A stretch of 64,000 nt of DNA, taken from contig WSYJ01000178.1 of assembly GCA_020186115.1 (NCBI GenBank), positions 124,001 to 188,000 of the forward strand. Direction: 5' to 3'. The stretch comes from Histomonas meleagridis. Taxonomy: Eukaryota > Parabasalia > Tritrichomonadida > Dientamoebidae. A program made the translations under genes and the position numbers. Position 1 is the stretch's first letter. Every line of letters begins with the position of its first letter. The notes below the pieces were generated by a model. The model ran no database searches. It had not been told where the DNA came from and saw only the letters and a program-made list of their open reading frames with translations. This document shows, in pieces, positions 39,663 to 49,800 of this stretch.

Positions 39663-40089
39663 ATTCGAAGTTGTAATTTTTGCTGTTTCATTGAAAAAGT
39701 TCTCAAAAAATTTGGAGAACAAATTCAATTTTATCGTATTTTTATGACGGCGTTTTTTGTGCGCTGTTTTATCGTTTTAAAAAAATTTGGGAAAGTTATA
39801 TTGAAATGTTGGCATTCAATTCAGTTTTTAAGAGATACGATGGAATTTCTGAGGGCTGTGGATTCTGGACTTTGTTTGCAATCAAAGTTGAATTTTACCA
39901 TCATTTGGAAAGATTTGGGGATGAAATTTAAATATATTATTATACATCGGAGGTGCTAGAAGTAATGTCTTGGTTTTCTAAAAGGAGTTTGAGATCATGG
40001 ATATAATTTAAGATCGAAGAACAAAATTATAAACTCACTTTTGAATAGCGCACAAAAAGTTTTCCTGCTAATCATTTGAGAGGAATTCA
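39663..40089. other. intergenic, possible small ORF
   Basis: A 71-codon plus-strand ORF with ATG (39744-39959, MTAFFVRCFIVLKKFGK) is present, but it is rich in F, I and K, resembles no family and has no initiator motif, so I do not call it a gene. ATCATTTGAGAGGAATTCA directly precedes the next Myb start. The ATTTGAGAG[AG]AATTCA core of this motif also occurs in both arms of the inverted repeat at 41919/42213. Confidence 0.4.
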
Positions 40090-40758
40090 ATGAGTTCAGA
40101 ATCTCATAGAAAAAAGGTCGAGGTTAGAAAAATCACTTCACTTAGCAAAACAATGGAAGCTACAAGCAAGATTCAGATCAAAAGAATACATTTTAGTCAA
40201 AAAGAAGATGAGGCACTCAAGCTACTTGTACAAAAATATGGAGAATCTGAATGGGGAATTATCGCAGCTGAAATGCCAAACAGATCTATTCGTCAATGCC
40301 GTGAAAGATGGCAAAATCACTTGAAAGCTACAGTCCAAAAGGGAAAATGGAGTCATGAAGAAGATGAACTCTTAAAGCTCAAATATACAGAGCTTGGACC
40401 AAAATGGAAGTTAATGGAATCATTCTTTCCTGGAAGGACAGCAATTAATATACGTAACAGGTTTAGTTGTCTTCGTAGATTCCTAGAAATATATAGACAA
40501 AATAATAATTATTATATTCAATATCAAGCACATAATAAAACAAACAACATTCAAAGCCTCGGAAACCTTTCACCTATTTCATCACCTCCAAATACATTTA
40601 ATGTTATAAATATTCAAAAAGAAAATATTTCTGAGCCTCAAAAACAGAACGACATCAGATCAAGTTTCGAAGAAGAACAGACAGAGTTTTGGGATCAAAC
40701 TGAAGGTAGCCTTTTCGATGTTGACTTTGGTATAGAATTTTTCTATGAATGTAACTAA
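40090..40758 (+). CDS. two-repeat Myb DNA-binding protein (paralogue 1 of 3)
   Basis: The 222-residue protein has an N-terminal extension of about 30 residues. Two Myb repeats follow: IHFSQKEDEALKLLVQKYG with EWGIIAAEM and RQCRERWQNHL, then KGKWSHEEDELLKLKY with KWKLMESFFPGRT and IRNRFSCL. The first tryptophan of repeat 1 is Phe, a feature shared by its two neighbours. The C-terminal half is Asn/Gln/Ser-rich and ends in an acidic, aromatic segment (FDVDFGIEFFYE) that could be an activation domain. The ATG at 40090 is used; a second in-frame ATG at 40153 would start just before the Myb domain. The similar domain and acidic end in the gene at 42311 point to local duplication. Confidence 0.9.
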   Translation: MSSESHRKKVEVRKITSLSKTMEATSKIQIKRIHFSQKEDEALKLLVQKYGESEWGIIAAEMPNRSIRQCRERWQNHLKATVQKGKWSHEEDELLKLKYTELGPKWKLMESFFPGRTAINIRNRFSCLRRFLEIYRQNNNYYIQYQAHNKTNNIQSLGNLSPISSPPNTFNVINIQKENISEPQKQNDIRSSFEEEQTEFWDQTEGSLFDVDFGIEFFYECN

Positions 40759-41449
40759 TAAAAATGTATTTATTTTTTGAATTCTCACACTTCAAAATGA
40801 ATTACATTAATTTCAATAAAATGATTCCAGCTCACATAATTTGACATATGAAAGAAGTGGTTTCCATTATTATTGATAATTATTATTTATATCATTATCA
40901 AATGCATCTTGTGTTGAATATTTAATAATCAGAAGCATGATCTAGAATTAGTAACTTTATTTAATATAATATGCAAACATGAACCTTTTTTAATTATATA
41001 GTTTTAATGTTGTATAATGATCTTATTAAATATTTTTTCCTTTAATGATCAAGAACAAAATGTTTTCTTATATAAATAAAAATATATGAATAATCAAAAC
41101 TGAGTATTGAGGAAAAATAGTAAATATCTTAACAATCACAATTGATATAAAATAATATACATGAAAGTTTTCATTTATTTCAAGTTACATGCATTGAATT
41201 CTTTTTCATTATAAATTATAATGGAAAAATCTTACATTAAAATGTTTTCTGTGTGTATAGAAAGTAATATATCTTCATAGTAATTAACACATCTTGATAT
41301 CAATATTTTGATGATCTATATTAATATTAATTGATATGATATTTATAAATAAAGAATAAAAAAAAAAAATCAGATGTAAAACATTTTAAAATTCATCATT
41401 AGATAGTTCCCCCTTTAGGGTGTTCCATGTATTTGCCACAAACACGATG
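40759..41449. other. intergenic between convergent Myb genes
   Basis: The 691 bp of AT-rich sequence hold no gene. An A10 run occurs at about 41360. Confidence 0.45.
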
Positions 41450-41875
41450 TTAATTAGTTTTTTTATCAATATTTTCGAAATTATATTGTGTTTGAGTAAA
41501 AGTACAAAAGTTAATATCATAGGCACCCGATGAATATAAATTATCATATCTACGGAGGCAATAAAAACGATTCCGAATATTCACAGAACTTCTCCCAGGA
41601 AAATATTGTTCCATCAATTTCCACCTTGGTCCTATCTCTTGATATTTATATCTTAATAAATTATCTTCTTCAAGACTCCATTTTCTTTTTTGTGTTGAAT
41701 ATCTTAAATAATTTTGATATCTTTCACGACATTGACGAGCTGTTCTATTTTGCATTTGAGATGCAATCAATCCCCACTCATACTCACCATATTTTTGAAC
41801 TAACATTTTAAGAGTTTCATCTTCCTCTTTACTAAAATGAATTCTTTTTATTTGATTTTTTTCAGCTTTTGCCAT
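41450..41875 (-). CDS. two-repeat Myb DNA-binding protein (paralogue 2 of 3)
   Basis: The 141-residue protein is mostly the Myb domain. Repeat 1 is IHFSKEEDETLKMLVQKYG, EWGLIASQM, RQCRERYQNYL; the third tryptophan position is Tyr as well as the first being Phe. Repeat 2 is KRKWSLEEDNLLRYKY, RWKLMEQYFPGRS, IRNRFYCLRRY. It lacks the long acidic C-terminus of the two paralogues at 40090 and 42311 and ends 25-30 residues after the domain, so it may be a truncated or dominant-type copy. The start is the ATG at 41875, preceded on the minus strand by TCATTCG about 18 nt upstream, an Inr-like element. Confidence 0.88.
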   Translation of the reverse strand: MAKAEKNQIKRIHFSKEEDETLKMLVQKYGEYEWGLIASQMQNRTARQCRERYQNYLRYSTQKRKWSLEEDNLLRYKYQEIGPRWKLMEQYFPGRSSVNIRNRFYCLRRYDNLYSSGAYDINFCTFTQTQYNFENIDKKTN

Positions 41876-41918
41876 CTTTTTTTATACGAATGATGTTCAA
41901 CCGACTATATTCTCAATT

Positions 41919-41978
41919 ATTTGAGAGGAATTCAAAATGCATTGAAATACTCACAAAAGAATAGCTGGACGACTTTTT
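41919..41978 (+). repeat. left arm of an inverted repeat between divergent Myb genes
   Basis: About 60 bp match 42213-42273 in inverted orientation with about six mismatches. The core ACAAAAGAATAGCTGGACGA and the next seven bases are identical. The left arm lies 44 bp upstream of the minus-strand Myb gene. It contains the ATTTGAGAGGAATTCA motif that also precedes the Myb gene at 40090. Confidence 0.8.
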
Positions 41979-42212
41979 GTATTCGTTCAAAAATGAAAGA
42001 GCAAAACGGCTTTTTTCCAGAAGAACACAAAATACAACTACAAATAACAAAATTATTTTCGAATATCGAAAAAAATCCTACAATATTTAAGTATATATAT
42101 AATCAACCTAAATAAGACTAAATCATTAAGGAAAATATATTATCTTAAAACTCCTGTAAAACCTGAAATGGACTGATCATTGTTCATGCTTCACCCTATT
42201 TAAATTGAAAAC

Positions 42213-42273
42213 ATTCAAAAAGTCGTCCAGCTATTCTTTTGTGGGGATTTCAATACGTTTTGAATTTCTCTCA
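42213..42273 (-). repeat. right arm of the inverted repeat between divergent Myb genes
   Basis: Inverted copy of 41919-41978, lying 38 bp upstream of the plus-strand Myb ATG. The two arms therefore sit at similar distances from the starts of two divergent paralogues. The loop is about 235 bp and has no gene. Confidence 0.8.
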
Positions 42274-42296
42274 AATTTTTTTCATTTTTCATCATC

Positions 42297-42305
42297 TCAT
42301 TTTTC
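42297..42305 (+). promoter_or_regulatory. initiator-like motif TCATTTTTC of Myb paralogue 3
   Basis: The A of TCA (42299) would give a 12-nt 5' UTR before the ATG at 42311, in line with the short leaders of the Ras-type and PARG genes. Confidence 0.5.
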
Positions 42306-42310
42306 TTTAA

Positions 42311-42913
42311 ATGACAGCTGCAAACAAATACATTATCAAGAAATATCATTTTAGCCAAGAAGAGGATGAGGCTCTTAAAAGCTTAGTACAGAAATATGGT
42401 GAAAATGATTGGGCATTGATTGCTTCTGAAATGCCAAACAGATCAACACGTCAATGTCGTGAAAGATGGTTAAATCATTTAAAAGATACCGTTAATAAAG
42501 GAAAGTGGACTCTTGAAGAAGATAATTTATTAAAAATCAAATATCAACAAATTGATCCAAAATGGAAATATATGGAGCAATTTTTCCCTGGAAGAACATC
42601 GATTAGTATTCGAAATAGATTTAATTGCCTTCACAGGTATAATAATCTTTATGCATATAAAAATATAATAAGTAACCCATATCAAGTTCCATTTTATCAA
42701 GTTAATCAGTTTCAAACATATCCAACACAACCTATAACCATGCATTCACCAAGTCCTACTAGTATTTCAAATAAAACACAAGAAAATATTATACAAACAA
42801 CGAACCCTATTGAAGAAAATACAATATTAAGTAGTGAATCATATGCTGATCTTATTGAAGATAATATTTTTGATTTTGATTTCTATGGATTGAATTTTAT
42901 GAATGATATGTAA
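42311..42913 (+). CDS. two-repeat Myb DNA-binding protein (paralogue 3 of 3)
   Basis: The 200-residue protein has Myb repeats YHFSQEEDEALKSLVQKYG, DWALIASEM, RQCRERWLNHL and KGKWTLEEDNLLKIKY, KWKYMEQFFPGRT, IRNRFNCLHRY. They are closely similar to the two genes on the left. The C-terminal half is Pro/Gln/Thr-rich and ends in an acidic, aromatic segment (NIFDFDFYGLNFMNDM), matching paralogue 1. The ATG at 42311 follows TCATTTTTC by 12 nt, a good initiator, and fixes the start. Its role as a sequence-specific transcription regulator is inferred from the family. Confidence 0.92.
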   Translation: MTAANKYIIKKYHFSQEEDEALKSLVQKYGENDWALIASEMPNRSTRQCRERWLNHLKDTVNKGKWTLEEDNLLKIKYQQIDPKWKYMEQFFPGRTSISIRNRFNCLHRYNNLYAYKNIISNPYQVPFYQVNQFQTYPTQPITMHSPSPTSISNKTQENIIQTTNPIEENTILSSESYADLIEDNIFDFDFYGLNFMNDM

Positions 42914-43407
42914 AGATTTTTATATTTAAATATTTTTTCAGACTCAGAATTAATACCAAATCATATTATCAAATATTAGATACATTCATACATATTTTTT
43001 TCAATTTAAAAATAAAATTCCAAATTGGAAAATACATTGTTTATATTTAAAATGATAATAATCTTTCTTATTGAGTTTTCAACATACTAGATATGCATAT
43101 GTTTTTGTGACATATTTAAACATGAATTCCTTCAAACACAATTGAGTTTGAATATATAGTAAATATAACTTAATTCATTTTTGTGTTAAATTATTGTAAA
43201 CATATTTCTATATTTTGCTTCTTTTTTTCGAAGACAAAATATTTTTATTTTGCAAAAAGAAGTTATTACTGTACACAAGAATGAGTATTTATTTAAAAGA
43301 AAAACTTACAAAAACGATGCTAAAGTTCTCTAGATTTGGTGATTGAGTAATCATTACAAAACAAGATTTCACTTAGGATTTTATTCGACCGCTTATAAAT
43401 TCAAAAA
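42914..43407. other. intergenic upstream of exportin-like gene
   Basis: AT-rich 494 bp without a gene. TCACTTAG at 43369-43376, 37 nt before the ATG, is a candidate initiator for the exportin-like gene. Confidence 0.4.
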
Positions 43408-46302
43408 ATGGAATTTTTCGGTTTTAAAATGCAATTTGATGAATCTTTATATCCAATTCAAACAATTATTAGCGCAGTAGAACAATCTCAAATTCCAAGC
43501 CCAAATCAACAAGATGCTATAAATTATCTAGAGAATTGGTCACAAACAGCAAATTCAATTTTTACTGCACTTGAAATTATCCAAACAGAACAAGTTAGTG
43601 AAATTGCAAAATATTTTTCTTCTGTACTTATTTCAAATAAGATTCCACAAATATGGGGAAAAATTGATGATGAAGAAAAAAATATTTTTTTCAAGAATTC
43701 ACTTTTGGAAATTGCATTTCAAATGGATCCAAATAACATTATACAAACAAACCTCATGCGTGGTGCCTCTGTTATAGCTTTATTTGAATGGCCTGAAGAA
43801 TGGAAAGAGTTTGGGAATTACATTTTCCCTCCTGATGAAATTCAAGAACCAATACTTTTAAATTCATTCAAACTTTTAAGTGAATTTGTTGATCTTATCA
43901 GTTCATCGCAATTTATTACATTAAAACGCTGTCAAGACTTAAAAAATTATTTTGCTGATCATTCATCAATCTTACGAAATCGTATTTTTAATGCATTTAA
44001 TTCAAGCGAACCCTATCTAATATATGCACTCAACATATATAATGCTCTTTTACTTTGGTCACCGCTTTCTGAAGTTGTTAATTTGGATGTCATCAAAAAA
44101 TTAACGTACGTTTTCTTAACGTACGAACCGACGGTTATTCCATCGTTAAAATGTCTTCGTACAATTTTCTTAAGTCGTTCTGATTCATCAACATCTTTTC
44201 AACTTTATTCACCTTTTTTAGTACATTCATTATCCACAGGTACCTTTCCAAACAAACAACCCATTACAACGAATCCCGAAATTGTTAAATTTTTAGTTCA
44301 GTTTTTATATATATTTATACCAATATATGAATTTGTTTTTATATCAGGTGTAAAAGATCTTGATTCTGAACATATGGTTTTTCTAATTGATGACAATGTT
44401 ACAAATCTTGTAAATACATTAAATGTCAATCAGATCCAAGCCAATGCGTTACATGAAGAACTTAACCATTTAGTTCAAATAATATTATCGTTCGATTCCA
44501 ATTTAATTGATGATACGTATTGGCAATTATGGTATGACGTCTTACGAAGAATATCATTCGAAACACTTCATAACCTAAAGAACACTCCAACGACAAATTT
44601 TTTCAAGCCATTTATCCCCATAATTCGACAAACGTTATTTAATTCGATACAATATGCAATAAACGAAGAAAAGAATTGTCACATAATCGCAAAAAGCACA
44701 TTAGTAATGTTTATTAATATCGATCCAAAAGGTACACTCGAGTTCTTAAATTCGCAATCGCCATCTCCACAATTATGTTATGCTGTTGGATGTTTAGAGT
44801 TTCTAATTGATATTCGAAATGAATTTGGTTCTTTATCTCAATTGATTATCGAACTTTATCAGCACGCTAAAGGTTGTAATGACCCAAATTACATTTGCGC
44901 GATTTTGTTTTGTCTTTCAAGAGCAACAAAATTCTTTATAGAATTACCTGATTTCTTTTCGGATTATATTGAGTTTGTAATCGATTGTATTAAAGAAGGT
45001 AATTCTGATGTTTCTACTGCTGCAACTCAATCGTTATATCATTTGATTCAAGAAAAATCAAACATTTTTAAAAAAGAGGATATTCATTTCATTGAACAAT
45101 TAGTTGAAGGTTCGGAATTTTATTTGACAAATTTGAATTTCGAATCAGTTTTAAGAATGTTTAGGATTTGTTGCTGGTTAATTTGCTCAAATTTTTACGC
45201 AGAACATTCCAAAAGATTATTCCAGATTTTGTTCGCGCCGATACTCTCAATTTTGAATAACTTCACTCAAAATTCAAAGGAGACGTTTAGGAATTGTTTG
45301 GAAATTATTTCGGAATGCGTTTTTTGTTCATTATATGTGTCGCAATTGGTTTATGAGTTTATTGCTCCAACTTTATTGGGGTTGGCAAGGCTGTTTTTGC
45401 CAAATCAAACGATTCCAAATGAAATTTTGTCATCATTATTAAATGCGATTTCTTCATATCAAAGCGAATTGACGTATGAGAAATCAATGGAATCTATTGA
45501 GGAAATTTTCGGGTTAATGCTTTCTCGTGGTTATATAGAAGAAGCATTTTTCGATTATTTAAAAACACTTGTTATCACCTTTCAAGAAATCAATGAACTT
45601 TATGGTACAATACATCAATGTTTTATTGCTCCTGCTTTAACTTATAGCGATCCGCCATTAGCATCAATTTTCTTAATGCTTTCCAATTTCTCTCCAAATG
45701 TATTAGATATGAATTGGTTCATTTCTATTGCCATTCAGTCTTTAAGTGATTTAAGAAGTGATGTTAATCAGGCAGCTCTTAAGGCTTTGCAACGCTTAAT
45801 GATGTCGATTGACGTAAATTCACTTTTTCAATTAGTTAATAATTCAATGGTGGTAATTTTAATTGCCCTTTTCAGAGGAATAACCGATACGATGCATCAA
45901 CAGTCCTATGGTGATTTCATCGATTTCATTTTTTATTTCGTTCGTATGTGTATGGGATTACCAAATTTTGATAAAGACCAATTCAAGGTAACACTTATTA
46001 ATGTGTTAAAAGAAGTTGTCGAGGAACCGAAACCACAATTTTTTGAGCAATTTATAAATTATCTTTTGGCGTCAATGTTTACAATATTCGATTTCAAAAA
46101 TGCATTTAACAATTTCTTGATTACATTAAGAAAGGTTTCGCCTGGTGATAAAGATTTGTTCAAGATTAAGCCAACAAGATTCTCATCGATATTCGATATA
46201 ATGTACAGCAAAGATTTCGGAAACGACGAAGTGTTCGTACTGGATAAAAATGGCTTGAGACCAATAAGTGATATCCAAAACACAAAAGTAAGCGATGAAT
46301 AA
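43408..46302 (+). CDS. exportin-1-like karyopherin (importin-beta superfamily)
   Basis: The 964-residue all-helical protein has a HEAT architecture. Its order fits exportin-1/CRM1: an N-terminal importin-beta-type region (residues 1-100), the Xpo1 segment with EPILLNSFKLLSEFVDLI and NRIFNAFNSSEPYLIYAL (about 145-220), and LKCLRTIFLSR near 245. Such proteins carry cargo with nuclear export signals out of the nucleus with Ran-GTP. The exact subtype (XPO1 against another exportin such as XPO4/XPO7-type) is not certain from pattern alone. The ATG at 43408 is first in frame, with a second at 43429. No frameshift is seen. Confidence 0.7.
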   Translation: MEFFGFKMQFDESLYPIQTIISAVEQSQIPSPNQQDAINYLENWSQTANSIFTALEIIQTEQVSEIAKYFSSVLISNKIPQIWGKIDDEEKNIFFKNSLLEIAFQMDPNNIIQTNLMRGASVIALFEWPEEWKEFGNYIFPPDEIQEPILLNSFKLLSEFVDLISSSQFITLKRCQDLKNYFADHSSILRNRIFNAFNSSEPYLIYALNIYNALLLWSPLSEVVNLDVIKKLTYVFLTYEPTVIPSLKCLRTIFLSRSDSSTSFQLYSPFLVHSLSTGTFPNKQPITTNPEIVKFLVQFLYIFIPIYEFVFISGVKDLDSEHMVFLIDDNVTNLVNTLNVNQIQANALHEELNHLVQIILSFDSNLIDDTYWQLWYDVLRRISFETLHNLKNTPTTNFFKPFIPIIRQTLFNSIQYAINEEKNCHIIAKSTLVMFINIDPKGTLEFLNSQSPSPQLCYAVGCLEFLIDIRNEFGSLSQLIIELYQHAKGCNDPNYICAILFCLSRATKFFIELPDFFSDYIEFVIDCIKEGNSDVSTAATQSLYHLIQEKSNIFKKEDIHFIEQLVEGSEFYLTNLNFESVLRMFRICCWLICSNFYAEHSKRLFQILFAPILSILNNFTQNSKETFRNCLEIISECVFCSLYVSQLVYEFIAPTLLGLARLFLPNQTIPNEILSSLLNAISSYQSELTYEKSMESIEEIFGLMLSRGYIEEAFFDYLKTLVITFQEINELYGTIHQCFIAPALTYSDPPLASIFLMLSNFSPNVLDMNWFISIAIQSLSDLRSDVNQAALKALQRLMMSIDVNSLFQLVNNSMVVILIALFRGITDTMHQQSYGDFIDFIFYFVRMCMGLPNFDKDQFKVTLINVLKEVVEEPKPQFFEQFINYLLASMFTIFDFKNAFNNFLITLRKVSPGDKDLFKIKPTRFSSIFDIMYSKDFGNDEVFVLDKNGLRPISDIQNTKVSDE

Positions 46303-46892
46303 TTTATTTGTTTAAATAAAATGTAGAATTTGTTTTTTGTGTGTGTTAAGTATAAAACGTGAAAATTACGTGATCATCATGAAAGTTTTCAGTTCCTTTT
46401 CTGGCATTTTGATTGTAACAATATGTTTTATGGTTACATTTTAAGTGTGAAATGTATCATGATACAAATCAAGAACTAAGAAATAATCATTAAATTATTA
46501 TTAGGTTTTTAAATTTAGATTTATGCCAAACAAATAATATCCTAAGTGTGCTTATAACCTTTCATGGTAGCAAAAACACATTACACTGAGAGTGTGTTTC
46601 TGTTTAATGAGATATTTATGAAGGAAGATGTAGCCGAACCAAATTCATTGTTAAAGATGTGCGAATTTGCTGAATCAGCAGATGAAATTTTACATGCAAT
46701 AGAATTTAATGAAAATCAAAAATATTTTTTATTTTATTGTTTATTAATAATATATAAAGAAATAATATGTGAAGAAATGTGTTTGATATAACCGTTAATG
46801 TTCTGAATGAGAAACGATAGAATTTTCAACATAACGATGACTTTTTCTATGAAAACCGTTTTATCTATCGGCTGTTCAGCGATTTTTCAAGT
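46303..46892. other. convergent intergenic with a weak small ORF
   Basis: A 75-codon plus-strand ORF with an ATG (46564-46791) encodes MVAKTHYTESVFLFNEIFMK and then DVAEPNSLLKMCEFAESADE, ending in a hydrophobic Ile-rich tail. Its first 50 residues have balanced, protein-like composition, so it could be a small gene or the 5' relic of a larger one. I do not recognise it. The rest of the region is AT-rich. Confidence 0.35.
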
Positions 46893-49800
46893 TCATTTGA
46901 CTTTCGGCCGATGTGTAGGCCTTGGAGGCATTGCAATAGGTATAAAGAAATCCGAACTTGATGAGTAATCATAATCTTCGGTAAATTTATTGTTTACCTT
47001 TGGTGACATATTTTCTATATCTGATGCATCGCTATAATAATATGAATCGTAATCAGAAAACGAAATGTTCACCAAACGCCTTAAGAACGGGCTTTTTCTT
47101 TTGTTGAGTATTATTGACTGATTCTTAGGCGGCGTCTTCAGTGCGTTTTTGTGAAATGGCTTTTGCAATGCTTCAGAACTTGTTGATGAATATCCATCAG
47201 AAGGTGAAACAGAGCCATTTCCACTTTCGCGAATGTATTTATCATTTTGGTATTGCTCTTTTCGCGTATTTTTATGCTTTGTTCGAATGGGCGTTTCATA
47301 TGTTTCGACGTTTTTGTTGTTGCCGAATATGGAGTCAAAGACTTGCTGCGACTTTGGAGAGAAATTACTTTTGTTTTGCCCCGAAGTTTTGATTTTGCTT
47401 TCGTTTGATTTTATAGGACGCGTTTTCTGATTTGATTTAATTTCGTTTTCACGCGTTTTGTTATCTTTTGCACTTATTGAATGTGTTTTCTTCGTTTTGT
47501 TCTGCATTGGCGCGTCATCTATAGTATCGCTGTCTGTTTCTTCATTTACAGTTTTACTCTTTTCGAGTGTTTTATTTATTTTATCATTTGTTTTATGCGT
47601 ATTACTTTTTGGTGTTCCATTTTTCGCTTTTGCACTTATTGAATGCGTTTTCTTCGTTTTGTTCTGCATTGGCATTTCATCTATAGTATCGCTGTCTGTT
47701 TCTTCATTTACAATTTTACTCTTTTCGAGCGTTTTATTTATTTTATCATTTGTTTTATGTGTATTACCTTTTGATGTTTCATTTTTCGCTTTTATGTTTA
47801 TCGAATGTGTTTTCATCTTTTGATTTTGTTTTGTTATTTCGTTACTTGTACTACTGTCATTGCTTTCATTTGAACTTTTTCGATTTGCTTTATTTAAATT
47901 TTTTGCATCAGTTTTTATTTCATTTTTATTATTTTCTGTTGTTTTACTTATTTCTTTTGTTATATCTTTTTGTTTTACTGAATGTGTTTTATTCTTTTGG
48001 TTTTGTTTTGGCGATTCGCTTACATTAATATTTTCTTTTTCCTTTTTGTTCTTTTCCAATGCTTTGTTTATTTCGTTAAATGCATCTTTGTTACTTATTG
48101 AATGTGTTGCATCCTTTTTACTTTTTGGTGTTTCTTGTTTTGTATTACTTTCATCATCTGTACTTTTGTTTATTTCCATTGAGCTCTTTTTATGCGTTTT
48201 ATCATTTTCTTTATCTGTATTTTCACCTTTGTTCTTTTCGGGTGTTTTCGTTTTACTATTGTTTCTCTTTTTGGTTCTTATTGAGCGTGTGCGCTTCTTT
48301 TTACTTTTTGGTGTTTCATTATCAGTTTCGTTTTTATTCTTTTCTGGAGTTTGCATTGTTTCATTTTTTGCATCTTTTGATCTCATTGAATGTGTTCTCT
48401 TCTTTTTACTTTTTGGAGTTTCATTACTTTTATCGTCAATTTTGTTGTTTGCATTTTCGGATAATTTAGAATTTTTATTATTTTTTTCTTTTGATCTTAT
48501 TGAGTTTGTTCTCTTCTTTTGACTTTTCTGCGTTTCATTATTTATTTTAATTTTATCATATTCAGGAGTTTTAATTATTTCGTTATTCGCATCTTTTGAT
48601 CTTATTGAGTGTGTTCTCTTCTTTTTACTTTTTGGCGTTTCATTATCCATTTCGTTTTTATTCTTTTCTGGAGTTTTATTTATTTTATTTGATTTGCCTT
48701 TTGATCTTATTGAGTGCGTTCTCTTCTTTTTACTTTTTGGCGTTTCATTATTTATTTTACTTTTATCAGTTATTGTTTCATCATTTGAACTCTCAGACAA
48801 CACAAAAATGTCATTGGTATTCTCTTTGCTTCTTATTGAATGTGTTCTCTTCTTTTTATTTGATTTTAGTGTTTTTTCTTCTTCATTACTTTCTGATAGC
48901 TCAAAGTTATTATCAATTTTCTCTTTTGATTTTGTTGAATTTGTTTTCTTCTTTTTACTTTTCTTTGGAGTTTCTTTTTCTTCTTTATCTTTTGTAGGCG
49001 TTTGAATCATTTGATTTTCATCATTTATTTGTTCCATTTTATTTTTTGATTTTTTAATTTTTTCTGAATTTTTTCGTTTTGTTTTCTTATTTGATTTATT
49101 ATCTTCTGCTTCACTTTTTTTATTTTGCGGCGTTTGGAATTTTTTCTTTTTCTTTTCATTTTCATCATGCAATTGAAAATCTTCGTTTGTATTTATTAAC
49201 TTTGAGTTATCACTCTGTGTCAAATTTTTGAAAATTTTACTTTTCTTTGAAGAATTTGTTAAATATGTTAACAATGAATCGTCGTCATTATCATTTGATT
49301 GTATCATGAATATATCAGATTCATCTTTTTCTTCATTATTTTCATATAATTTATTCTTTATAGCTATAGCATCTGGATGAAATGTGAATGGATATTTATC
49401 ATAATCTTCATAATTAAATACATAAAAAGGTTGAATATAATCATCGTTAAGTTCGATTTGAAATTTCGAAACTAATTCATTAAGTTGATCTAAATCCATT
49501 TTATTATTATTAACAAGATTTTGTAAGTCATTAATCGGAAAACTTATTATATCTTTTTCTTTATAATTCGAAATTTCATTTAAAAATTCGGAAATTTTTT
49601 CATCGTTTTCGGGATTTGAATCATCAAAATGTATAATATCAAGTTTCGGCTCACGATTAAATAAATTTCGTAAAGAATCATAAATTTCATTTCCACATTT
49701 ATTATTTGATATATCGAATAACATTATAGTGCTCGAAGAATTTACAGCGTTAATAATTTTTATTGTATTTTTCCCTAAAAAATTTTCATTAATTCCTTTA

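Noticed and set aside
39744-39959. 71-codon ORF with ATG between SRP receptor and Myb genes
   Set aside because: Composition dominated by Phe, Ile, Lys; no recognisable domain; could not be supported.
47458-49005. Long plus-strand ORFs (up to 220 codons) that look like hydrophobic membrane proteins
   Set aside because: They are antisense to the Lys/Ser/Asn-rich repeat tail of the CARMIL-like gene, whose codons give Phe/Leu/Ser on the other strand. They repeat with the same period and have no initiator.
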